Shown here piece by piece: positions 45,222-54,635 of a DNA stretch of 64,000 bases (its first letter is position 1; each line of letters starts with the position of its first letter). Origin of the DNA: Tieghemiomyces parasiticus (taxonomy: Eukaryota; Kickxellomycota; Dimargaritomycetes; Dimargaritales; Dimargaritaceae); contig JANBPT010000105.1 of NCBI GenBank assembly GCA_027575765.1, positions 1-64,000 of the forward strand, given 5' to 3'. The notes under the pieces were generated by a model, which saw only the letters and a program-made list of their open reading frames with translations, was not told where the DNA came from and made no database searches. A program made the translations under genes and the position numbers.

Positions 45222-48200
45222 CTAATTGGTTTCATCGGTGTGGTAGCCGAACCGGCGCATCTCGCCCAGGCGCCGCCGGGCGAGGGTGAGCTGTTTGTCA
45301 AGCTTCTGGATCTCAACCTGCTGCTCCATCTCCTTGGTCTTGAACTCAGTGTTGCTGAGCTCCTCGTAGTTAACCTTACGATCCTGTTCTTCAAGCTGCC
45401 GGGCGGCGATAGCCTTGACGGCCTTGACGAGGTTCTTGGCCGCCTCGGTAACTGCCTTGGCTGCGAGTTCGAGGCGCTCTTGGGTCTTGGAGTACTGCTG
45501 CGACTTAACGCGCGACGCCGCCACCAGCTGGGCGGTGGCCGCGGCCACCTCGTTGGACGCCACAATGAGCTGCTCGAAGCTGTGCGTCTTCTGAATGACA
45601 CCGTCGGCCGTGTCCACCAGTAGCCGCGTGGCCCAAGCCACGGCACGGGCCGCCGAGATGAGACCCTCCGTCCACCGGTTGTTCTTCTTGTAGAAGGCGT
45701 GCGTGCTGCTGGTGCCGCGACCCTGCGCCACAATCTCTTGCTGTGACGCCGTGGCGCACTTGATAAGCTGCGCGATCGCGTTCATCATGGCCATGGCTGA
45801 TTCTAGGATGGCCGCGTGCACCTTCAGGTCGCCGGCGCTAATATTGGGGTCGGGAGACCGCGCCGACAGGCTGGCCAGGCGGGCCGTGGCGTCGGTAATG
45901 GCCTGCGAGGCGTCCAGCATGGCCCGCTCCACCAGGTCGCCAATGTCGCCGTTAGCGGCCGTCACGCTGGCGTGCTGTCCGTCCTTCGCTACCAACGACT
46001 CGGTCAGGGCCGTCACCCTACCCAGGGACTCCTGTAGCTCCGCGTTGGAGCGCCGGGCCACGTCAGGCCGTTGGGAGGACATGATCCGCTCCAGCTGGAA
46101 GGACTGTAGGTTGACAAAGAACCGGCGCGCACAGAGGGCGGTGCCGTGCGCGGCCTGGCCCAGGTCGTCGGCCACCTCGTCCGTGCCCAGCCGGCTCACA
46201 CCCTTAGTGTTGATGAGCAGCTGCGAGATGGCCTGGGCCAAGTCGGTGGCGGTGTAGATCACGTTGGTGTGGTCGTCCCCGGAGTTCAAGTGGCGGTTGA
46301 AGGCTCCCATGAAGTCCTGCGAGGCGGTAGCCGCCTTCTCCACCATGGCCAGCGCGTATTCTGGGGTGGCGGTCTGGTTTCCCAGGTGGGCCGAGGACTG
46401 TAGCTCGAACACGGACTCGTCTACCTTGGACACACAGGTCTGCAAAACACTGTCCAGGATCTTGCGCAGTTTGCTTGCGTGCTCGAGCTGGGCGCTTTGC
46501 AGGCGGCGCTCCAGGTCGGACTCGGCGCCATGGGTGGAGTCCTGTAGCTCGGCCAGTGCCATGAGGCTCTGGTCCATGCCGGCCTGGAGCACGGCAATCT
46601 CCTCTTCCTTGCGGCGGCGCTCCCGGTCAGCATCGGCGCGCAGCTGATCGAGCTGGCGGCGCAGCTCCTCCATCTCGCGCTGGCGGGCTGACAGTTCAGC
46701 GTTGAGCTCGTCCTTCTCGAGGCTGAACTGGGCGAGCAGGGACTCGACCTCGGCACCCTTGTTGCGGCCCAGCTCGTTGACACGGGCATTGCTCTCTGCC
46801 AAGTCGCGGCGCAAGCGTTCGAGTTCCTCCTCTTGGCTCTCGCGGAATCGGGTGAGCTCGTTTTGGGCCCCGTCTCGCTCGCGGATCATGTCGGCCAGTT
46901 CGAGATTCTTGGCGCGCATGTCCTTCTGCATCTTTTCCATGCGGGCCGCCGCGTCCGCCGCCGAGTTGGCACGCAGGCTGACCTCCTTGAACCGGTTCAG
47001 CAGAGCCAGGTGCTCGCGGCGCAGCTCGGCATACATCTTGGCCAGGGCTTCGTACTTTTGCTTCCACATGTTGACCTGGTCCTGCAAGGCCCGGATCATG
47101 TCGTCCTTGGCCTGGTCGCGCTGCTGGCTGCTCAGGTTAAACTGCATAAGCTGTTCTTCAAGGGCCTTGACACGCTGGAGAAGGGAGAGGGGAGAGGTAG
47201 AGCGTATCAATTGCATGTAATGGTGGGATGGTCAGTCGGAGGTTAAGGTGTTAGCTCCGAAAGGGGTCGATAGGGGGACTAGGCCGGAGAGGGAAGGCAC
47301 CGGGCGGGAGCAGAGTCGACAGTTACCTTATCGTACTGGGCGATGGTCATCTGGTCGCGCTCGTGCTGGCCGCGGTAGTTGAGCAGCTCGCGTTCCAGCT
47401 CGGCCAAGCGGCCCTGAACTTGCTGCTGCATCTGCTGCTGCAGGAGCTGCTCCTGGGCCATACGCTGCTGTTCCATCAGCAGCCGCTGCTGCTCCTCGTA
47501 CTCGTGCTGCTGCTGGAGCCGCTCGGCCTCCATCTGTTGCTGGAGGAGGAGCTGGCGCTGCTGCTCCTCGCGCTGAAGGCGGAGGAGCTCAGCCTCCTGC
47601 TGGGCGATGAGGTCAGAGTCAACGGCCGGCGCCGGGGGTGGGGGCGACTTGGGCTGTGGTGACGGCGCCTCGCGCGGCCGGACGACCACCGCTTGGGACT
47701 CATCATCGTCACCGAATAGATTAGGCGGGTCCTGGGGCAGCTTGGGCACGGTAATCAGGCTGGTCAAGTAGCGCAGATTGGAGCACTCGTAGTAGAAGCG
47801 GCGCAGGTTGTAATGCTGGGTATTGAAGCGCCCACGCAGGGGCTCCAACGCGTCAGTCATGTCCACACGCTTGTGCATGGCGATTAGCATGCGGGTGGCG
47901 AACATGTATATACCGTAGCTCTCCTCGACGAGCGGAACTAGGGCCGAGATGCGGCATTCGTTATTGGAGGTGCTGCGGAAGCCCTTGAAGACGTGCTTCT
48001 GGAACTGGTCAAGGCGGTCCTGCAGACTGAGCAAATCCGAAATCGTTTCGTATCTGGGTCAAGGGATGGAAGTGAAGAGACAAGAGGGATGGGTTACGAA
48101 GTTAAGTTTAGGAACAGGTGTGGTGGTGGTGGCTCGGAGCTAAGGGGGGAGCTGGGCAAACATGATTCAGAGGTGCTACTTACCCTTCGTTCGGGTCGTT

Positions 48201-48665
48201 GGTCTCCTTAAGACTGGTAAAGTCGTCGTAGTCAAAATCGCCACGGAACTCCGGGTGGAGGCGGTGGTACTCGAGCTTGGCCAGGAGGAAGTTGATGTAG
48301 CCACGGATAAGGTTACCGTAGCCACGCCAGCCATCGTTCATAGCCTGACGACCAAGGGTCTCCAGGAAAGGCATCTCGCGGACAGCTTCCTTGATGGCCA
48401 CGGGGTGCCCGGTACGGATGACCTTGTGGATGCAGATGAGGGCCTTAAAGCACTTGACCTCGTCGGCCAGCAGGGGCTGGGCCTTAAGGCCGGACCAGAT
48501 GGACACTGAAGACTTGTAGTCCCAGGTATAGAGGATCATGGCGCGCACATGTTTCTGCTTGGGGGCGGTCTCGACCTCGTTACACGCCTTGGCGATGTGC
48601 TGGGCAAGGTCGCGCTCGGCCTTCTCCCGGTCCACAGCACGCAGAGAAAAGGCGCCGGAATTCAT
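45222..48665 (-). CDS. SLA2: SLA2/END4 (HIP1R family) endocytic adaptor
   Basis: Links clathrin-coated membrane and PtdIns(4,5)P2 to actin during endocytosis. Three exons: 48665-48184, 48053-47327 and 47174-45222, phases 2 and 0, total 1053 residues (yeast Sla2 968, human HIP1R 1068). An ANTH domain occupies about 1-280: AHIAK-type start DLAQHIAKACN, PKQKHVRAMILYTWD, and across the first junction NDPNEG|YETISDLLSLQDRLDQFQ, a family hallmark. Next a Gln-rich coiled coil at about 310-390 (QQRQLLLQQQMEAERLQQQ), a long coiled coil to about 640, and a talin-like I/LWEQ (THATCH) actin-binding domain at about 800-1035 (NNRWTEGLISAARAVAWATRLLV, EELSNTEFKTKEMEQQVEI). The introns are short (130 and 152 bp). 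All expected domains are intact. Confidence 0.95.
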
Positions 48666-49636
48666 GGCGTAGCGGGTAGGGTGAACGGGATGGTATTCAG
48701 ATACGTAGGGAAAGGAAAGTAAATGGGCGCATAGTGTGCAAGGGGGGGGGCAATGTTAAGTGACAGTTAGTCGTTGGGAGTGGAACTCTGAGCCTGCCTA
48801 GCTTCGCCTAGGGTAGTCCCACACAAGCATATACGCAGGGCTTTGGTGAAAGGCGGCCCTGATGACGACAGCGTGATGGGCACTGGGGGTGAAAAGGATG
48901 CTGTTCGCACGCGCAGCACCGCGCCCTACCCCTACGCCCTGCTTTCCCACCATGGCTTTGCCACTCATGCACATCTGCGCGCCAAGGCCTGGTGAGACAC
49001 TGGTGGCCAAGGCGGGTAAGAACGGGAAACGGCGCCAGGTCGACCGTTCCAGACGAGCGCCGGGGAAAACGCACGCATTGCCATAGTCAGCTGTTCAGCC
49101 CAGCAGGGGCCAAACCCCGGCATTACAACGCGGGCGGCCCGGGCCTCTCTGTGCACCAAGATACGGTTGGAGGTTTATTCGACCAGCAGGGCGCTTTGAC
49201 TGCGGCGGAATGGGAAATGCTATGCGCCAAGGCCTCGTTCCGGCCATCACACTGCCCCGGGTCCGCGTGCCTTACCCGTCACAAACTCCATCTTAACCCG
49301 ACCTGAGAGGTTCGCCCTCCCTGCCGTACCTGAAACCGCGCGTATTAACCGGGCTCCACACCTACGGCTCTTACACCTTGAAGTAACCTTCCTACGCTGC
49401 GTCTTTCATCGCTTGGCCGCCTATACATCTCGCCGGCACCACTCAATGACTTGTTTTCCCCGTGTCCTCCCTCATTTATGCCTTATCCTTTTTCTACCCC
49501 CGGCAGCAGTTCCCGGTTGACGCGCAGGTTCGAATATCGGGTATAATGCTTTTTTCGGCCTTTTGACGCAAGAGTTCCCCCTGGTCCAACTGTATTTACG
49601 CTTTCCGGAATCGAAGAAGTGATCGTATCCCTATGC
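48666..49636. other. Gene-poor block left of the foldback element
   Basis: Upstream of SLA2. No coding frame I trust. A B-box-like GGTTCGAATA followed by a T run near 49527-49556 lacks the other half of a tRNA. Confidence 0.45.
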
Positions 49637-49915
49637 GTCGTAGGGAAAACCACTCTAGAGGAAACTTGAGCTAAATGCCGACGAACTAAAGATTAGTAAA
49701 CGAAAAGTTTTACGAACGAACTGAAGAATGACGTAAACAGTTGTGAGTGTGTGTGGTAAGCTATCGTTTATTAAGAAGCGACCCAGAGGGTCATTTATTT
49801 TAGAAGGTTGTCCGGCATTCTTCGTAGCAGCTACGGCTTGGGTTAGAAGGGAACCCAAAGGACGACAGTGCAAGGGGGGGGGGGGCTAGCGCCCAGACGA
49901 ATGTGAAAGCAGCTA
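49637..49915 (+). repeat. Left arm of a long inverted repeat
   Basis: Pairs with 49996-50258 as its reverse complement at roughly 80 percent identity by eye, including a perfect 37-base core at 49816-49852. Both arms begin GTCGTAG at their outer ends, with a CTAGAGGAAAC block some 20 bases in. A run of 12 G at 49874-49885 interrupts the pairing. Confidence 0.85.
49874..49885. repeat. Poly-G tract (12 nt)
   Basis: Uninterrupted G run in the left arm of the inverted repeat; the right arm has only four C at this place, so it looks like an expansion. Confidence 0.75.
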
Positions 49916-49995
49916 CCAAGCTACCGCCTCTATCCTTTTAGGGCTTAGCTTCCATTAATACTATTCCTTATTAATCTGGCAGTCACGCAGTCGCC

Positions 49996-50258
49996 TTCAT
50001 ATTCGCCTGTGCGCTAGCCCCGCCTTGTGCTATTGTCTTTTGAGCTCCCTTCTAACCCAAGCCGTAGCTGCTACGAAGAATGTCCGACATCCTTTGATAT
50101 GGAAGACCCTCTGGGTCGCTACTCAATATACGATAGCTTATCTACCCACAACCAACTCCGTCATCAACCTTCAATTCGTTCGTAAGTCTTTTCGTTTACT
50201 AGTCTTTGTTTCGTTGGTTATTAGCCTTAGTTTCCTCTAGGTAATTTTTATCTACGAC
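49996..50258 (-). repeat. Right arm of a long inverted repeat
   Basis: Mirror of the left arm, core at 50046-50082, separated from it by a spacer of about 80 bases. The matching 71-72 codon frames in the two arms arise from this shared sequence and are not supported as genes. Confidence 0.85.
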
Positions 50259-50429
50259 ACCGCTCGCCGTTGAGATTCCTGGGAGACAATATAGAAAGAG
50301 CAAAGTTCACGTTTCCACAATGCTTAGTGATGGTTATTGAATAGAATAGCCGTGACGCCGCACCGTCTGGCGGGCTCTTTCTATCCAGCTACTCTAGCAG
50401 GCTCTAACGTCATTGGGGCGGAGCCTAGC

Positions 50430-50935
50430 GAGCTCCAATTGCCAGGCGTCCACAACCCGCCTCTAGTGTGGTGGACTTCTTACCCCTCAGCCGCTGTTTG
50501 AGTTTCCTGAACAGGCAGAAGTCGCAGATGGCCAGGTCAGCATTAACTTGGGTGCGGTACGGTCTTGGTGGGGCTCAGTTGGGACAGGGCCGCCCTTGAG
50601 GGCACCATCTCCGGCAATCAGAGCCAGCAGGGGGGATCATAAAGGTACACCCAAGTCTCCTCACCTGTGACAGTGGAGTCCAGCAGGTAGTCACTAGCCC
50701 TGTCAAACTCCTCCAGGAACTCGGTGGCAGAACGTACCCACTGGTGGCCCTGGTCGTTGGTGAGGTTATAAAAGACCTAGCGATTACAATAGCTACACAG
50801 CCCCAGGTCCCTGTGCAGGTCTCTGCGCATGGTACTAGGGGAAGTGTAGCAGGCATGAGCTGGTGGCTCGGCAGTTGGCTGAGGGTATTTTTTTAACAGC
50901 TCCAGGATTATATCCCTGCAAATTTCACAGTTCTC
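50430..50935 (-). pseudogene. Broken mariner-type transposase
   Basis: Minus-strand sequence resembles a mariner/Tc1-superfamily transposase split by stops and frameshifts. Reading down from about 50932: helix-turn-helix-like end STMRRDLHRDLGLCSYCNR, a stop, then VFYNLTNDQGHQWVRSATEF and DRASDYLLDSTVTGEETWVY, matching the family's TGDETW block with the catalytic Asp changed to Glu. After a stop and frameshift at about 50610 comes ADLAICDFCLFRKLKQRLRG at about 50541-50479, matching the conserved 'PDLAPCDFFLFPKLK' block. The HDNAR block with the second catalytic Asp is missing, so there is an internal deletion. No terminal repeats were found. A dead, old copy. Family from memory; the match is by motif. 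Confidence 0.7.
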
Positions 50936-52023
50936 ACCTGACGGGCGGCTAGACCAAGAATTACCTTCAGGGATAGTAGTGGCCCTGACGAAAACGAGTT
51001 TGCCACCTGTTAACAGTGGTGCGGGAAGGGGCAGCCAGGACCAGCGTGATGTTCAGCTTGGATTTTAATTTATAATGTCATACTGTAACCGGAAGGAAGG
51101 CCTTGAGGTAGCTTGGCGCTGGCGTACAAAACTTTGGAATTTCCTACCAGCGGCGGAAAGGCCAACCAAGCACGCCAATCCTCCAATGCCGCCAATACCT
51201 TCCTCCCAGTTTTGGGACCAACATCACGTTATCGCATTTATTCTATATATAAGGGTTAAGTGGTGGGCCTCCTCTGTGGCTCGTTGTCTTCGCAACTAAT
51301 AAACGTCCCCTTTCTCTGTATGGTGTAAACTTCGCCTCTGCCTTGAATCTTTGGCCCACTCGCCACCTTCGGTCATAATACGACCCGTACAATAAAATTG
51401 ATAAATGATGGTCTGCGCTTCATCGTTGGTCAAGTTGGGTCCACTGGAGGGATGATACTGCAGAAGTAGACATGCAGGAGAAAGAGGCTAAGCTACGAAA
51501 CAGGTAATGGCTTAATTATGAATAGGTTTACAACCGTTGTACCCGAAAAGGAACTGCGCTCCAAACCTCGGGAGGTAACTCCAACCGTCTCCCTCACCTG
51601 CAGCAACCAACGTCCACACTTTCTACCTAACACTTGCCCAAGCCGAATATCACCAGTGTAAACGACCAACTATCCATTGGCAGAGGAGAACCATCGAGCC
51701 CTTCACTGACAACCACACCGATGCACCGGCGACATCAGCTTCTGTAATGCGTGCACAGCGCCGGCATTTGGACAAGATTTATATTCTTACCTTTCTACAC
51801 TTGCATATCCTTTTAATAAAGCCACTCCAGTGCTTCGCCCACCACAAGGTCAATCGATTCCTACCCTTAGACACTCTTAGGCTTCATCTATAGCGCCAAT
51901 CTCTGAGACATCAAGCTTTATCAAACGCGAAAAATAAAGTGCCATCTATATTTATATAGTACATCGGTATATGTGGTGATCTTACAGTGTGGAGCTAGGT
52001 ACGTATGTGAGCATCGTATGGAG
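50936..52023. other. Gene-poor spacer right of the transposase relic
   Basis: May include decayed transposon sequence up to about 51070. The 74-codon frame at 51075-51299 shows no known motif. The right half is the 3' flank of SNF8. Confidence 0.4.
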
Positions 52024-53596
52024 CTAGACCAGGGATAGACCGGCGAAAAAGTAGGTTGGGAAGTAGTATCGCGTTTCGGGTCCCTGCGTATCGATCCAGC
52101 ACAGGCCGTCCCGCAGCATCATTTCCTAAGCGGCGTGAGCAGGTAGCGAGATGACGGTGCATTAGTTCGGTAGACGACCTCCATGATTTCCGTGTTGTAG
52201 ACTGCTATTGCGAGGCGGTACAGTACATAGAGTTAAGTATAGCTTACCAAAACTGACGTGATTCGCTCGCCGGTCCACCCGGCCTTATCGGCGATAACGT
52301 CAACGGTCACGTAGCTCGCGTCCTGGGCGAGGGAAAGCACTTGAGCTTGGTCGGTGTTGAACTCGCGTGGGATGGAGCGCACCAGTTTCTTTGTGCCAAT
52401 CTCCGTCACTTGAAATCCGCTACCCAGTGGGACAAGGCAGCGAATCGCCTGGATAATATCGTCCCTGATTTAACAGGGCAGGGTGTATGAAGTGGAGGAT
52501 AATGTTACAATCGGTAACAGACTGGTAAGTGACAGCGTTACCTATCGGGGCCGGGTGATATAGCATATCACGCTGGTGAGCCTGACTGAAGTTATGATAG
52601 CCAGGCCTCGTTAGTAATAATGTCCCCGGGAGGCATCTGGCAAAGGCCTTCATTATGTTTTTCGAGGCCGACAACGATATCAGCGTCTCGGCTTTCAACT
52701 TACTCGTTGATTTCCTGAGCGTTCCTGCCGCGCATGGCCTCTACATGCTTGCAGAGGTCCTCCATGGTGATGAGACCGCCGTTAGCGTGGCGCGTAGAGA
52801 TGCAAGCCTCGATCACCTGGATGCCGAGTTCATAGTAAAAGTCGCCAAATCCTAGCAGGTCCGCCCAGAAGCCTTTGTTCGCTGCGGATGGTGCCGGTTG
52901 CATGTTTTACGACCCATGGCGGGGAATGGTATGAGGAAGACAGTCTGTGGACAATTAGCGGTTGTAGACTGAGATGTTAAGTGTGAATATAGCAGGAGCT
53001 GATGGGAGGGGCGGTAGGTAAACGCTGACAGCTTACATGCTAGAGGATCGACGCCCATCTGCTGGCACATTTTTTGGAACTGAGAGCGAAACGCTGGGTT
53101 GCTGCGAATCTGCTTCTGGTGCTTCCGGGCGAAATCCTCAAGGTAGGATTTGAATACGTTGAGCTGGCCTTGAAGCTGGTGGGATTTAATGAGTAGCGTG
53201 GAGAGTAACAGCGTGAGCGGCGACGTTGGTCCATTTGGCCCATTGAACCGATAATGAGTACAGTAGTACAAAGTGACTCTAGCAATGGCAACCTACCTGC
53301 TCAACTTCGGTGGCAGCAATATTGCTTCCGGCTTCTCTAAAGTGTTCCTGGGGGAAAATGTGCAATGGTCGAGTAGAATCGTCAAGATGGTAGTGGTTGG
53401 TCGGCCGGTTAATTATATCGTGTTGCTTGAAATGAAAGTTATTGCGGGTCCTCCGATGGGCAGGGCAGAGGTTGCCAATATCCACCGACGCATAGGTGCC
53501 GCGACCATCTTCCGCCCTTCTAACCATGGTACTGTGCGCTACCTTATTGTTCATCTCATAGTGAATGCGAGATAGGCCTACGCGACGGCGACTCAT
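52024..53596 (-). CDS. SNF8: ESCRT-II subunit SNF8/VPS22
   Basis: Core of ESCRT-II, which sorts ubiquitinated cargo into multivesicular bodies; endosome surface. Six exons: 53596-53543, 53347-53297, 53175-53037, 52881-52704, 52464-52248 and 52125-52024. Phases fit at each junction and the total is 246 residues (human 258). The spliced protein follows the family throughout: MSRRRVGLSRI, then EHFREAGSNIAA, LNVFKSYLEDFARKHQKQIR, QKMCQQMGVDPLAS|NKGFWADLLG, FGDFYYELGIQVIEACISTR, HANGGLITMEDL, EINE|DDIIQAIRCLVPLGSGF, RSIPREFNTDQAQVLSLAQ and the last winged helix RDGLCWIDTQGPETRYYFPTYF. Exons 1 and 2 are only 54 and 51 bp. This is the most intron-dense gene of the window. A frame in intron 4 (near 52690-52620) mimics coding but duplicates the DDII region and is not needed. 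Confidence 0.93.
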
Positions 53597-54635
53597 GTTG
53601 ACGGGTGTGCGGGGTCGGACGGCTATGGGCACTGGATGCGGTGAACTTGAATATGTACTGGCTATCACGAATGGGTATGGGATGGACCAGGTACGGGGGG
53701 TCGAAAGGTGGGATTCGGGTCCGAATGAAAATAGCCTGGGGAAATGTACGCTAGGAGCACGGGACCCTGACAGCTTGGCTTCGGCCACTTGAGTGCAGTG
53801 ATGGGGCTCGCCAGGCGGAGGCTTAATTGCTCCCTCCTGTCTCGCTCAACCGGCTGAAAAATGGGACACGTGATCATCTGGGACTCGATAGGGTCAAAGG
53901 CTATCAAGAGCTAGACGGGAACTTGATATCTGGTCACTAGGTAGAACAGGTGTTGGCCGCCAACTAATAGCTGGGACCCCCGCCCTCCCACAACGTCTCC
54001 TGCAGGTCCACAGTTGGATTATTCGTCCGCTGTCAACTCTGGATTGCGTAGAAAAGTGGCCGTAGCCCACCTGGAGTAGAACCCTCCCGCCCTCGATAAA
54101 AGCAGGTCGTTAGGCGAGTGTTAGTCCCTGATCCCCTCGCACAATAAGTACCTCACTTCCTTCGCGCACTGGATTAGCCCAAAAGCATCTCGAAGTCCCT
54201 GAATATGGCGGAGGGCGAGCTGTACTGATTGTTCTGTCCGGAAGCTGTTTTTTTTTTCTATCAGCTCCTCATGTTCGACGCACACTTTAAATTTGGCATT
54301 GATGAGCCTGAACGGAGTGGCAACGGCGCAGGCTTCAGGTGGCAATAATAATCCCCCTACTGATGTGTGTTGCCCAACATTTTTTTTTTCAATCGACCGG
54401 TATCTTGACTTCGCCTAGCCTCTCCACTCCCCTTTCATTTCCCAGCTGCCGCACTTTGACGCACAAAGCCGAGCGGATTCCATCGCGCCCTTTGCAATCC
54501 TAGCACGAGTTTCTCTGGGCCATACCTTCTTGCCCCCCCTATTAACTGCCCTGGCGCATGCCCCGCGCCGTCCCGGCCCTCCGTCACACCCGATTTTTCC
54601 GCGTCACGTCTACAATCCCGCACTTGACTTCAGCT
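53597..54635. other. Divergent spacer between SNF8 and the USP gene
   Basis: No trusted gene. Holds a CACGTG box at 53867-53872 and T runs near 54248-54257 and 54380-54389. The right end is a C/T-rich leader. Confidence 0.45.
53867..53872. promoter_or_regulatory. CACGTG box upstream of SNF8
   Basis: Palindromic E-box in the sequence GACACGTGATC, about 270 bp upstream of the SNF8 start. bHLH factors of the Cbf1 type bind such boxes in fungi; function here is inferred. Confidence 0.3.

Noticed and set aside
49520..49556. B-box-like GGTTCGAATA followed by a T run, possible tRNA
   Set aside because: No A box 30-60 bases upstream and no acceptor stem pairing.
49655..50240. Two similar 72- and 71-codon frames on opposite strands taken as a duplicated gene
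   Set aside because: They are the two arms of the inverted repeat; the similarity is of DNA, with indels and no codon bias.
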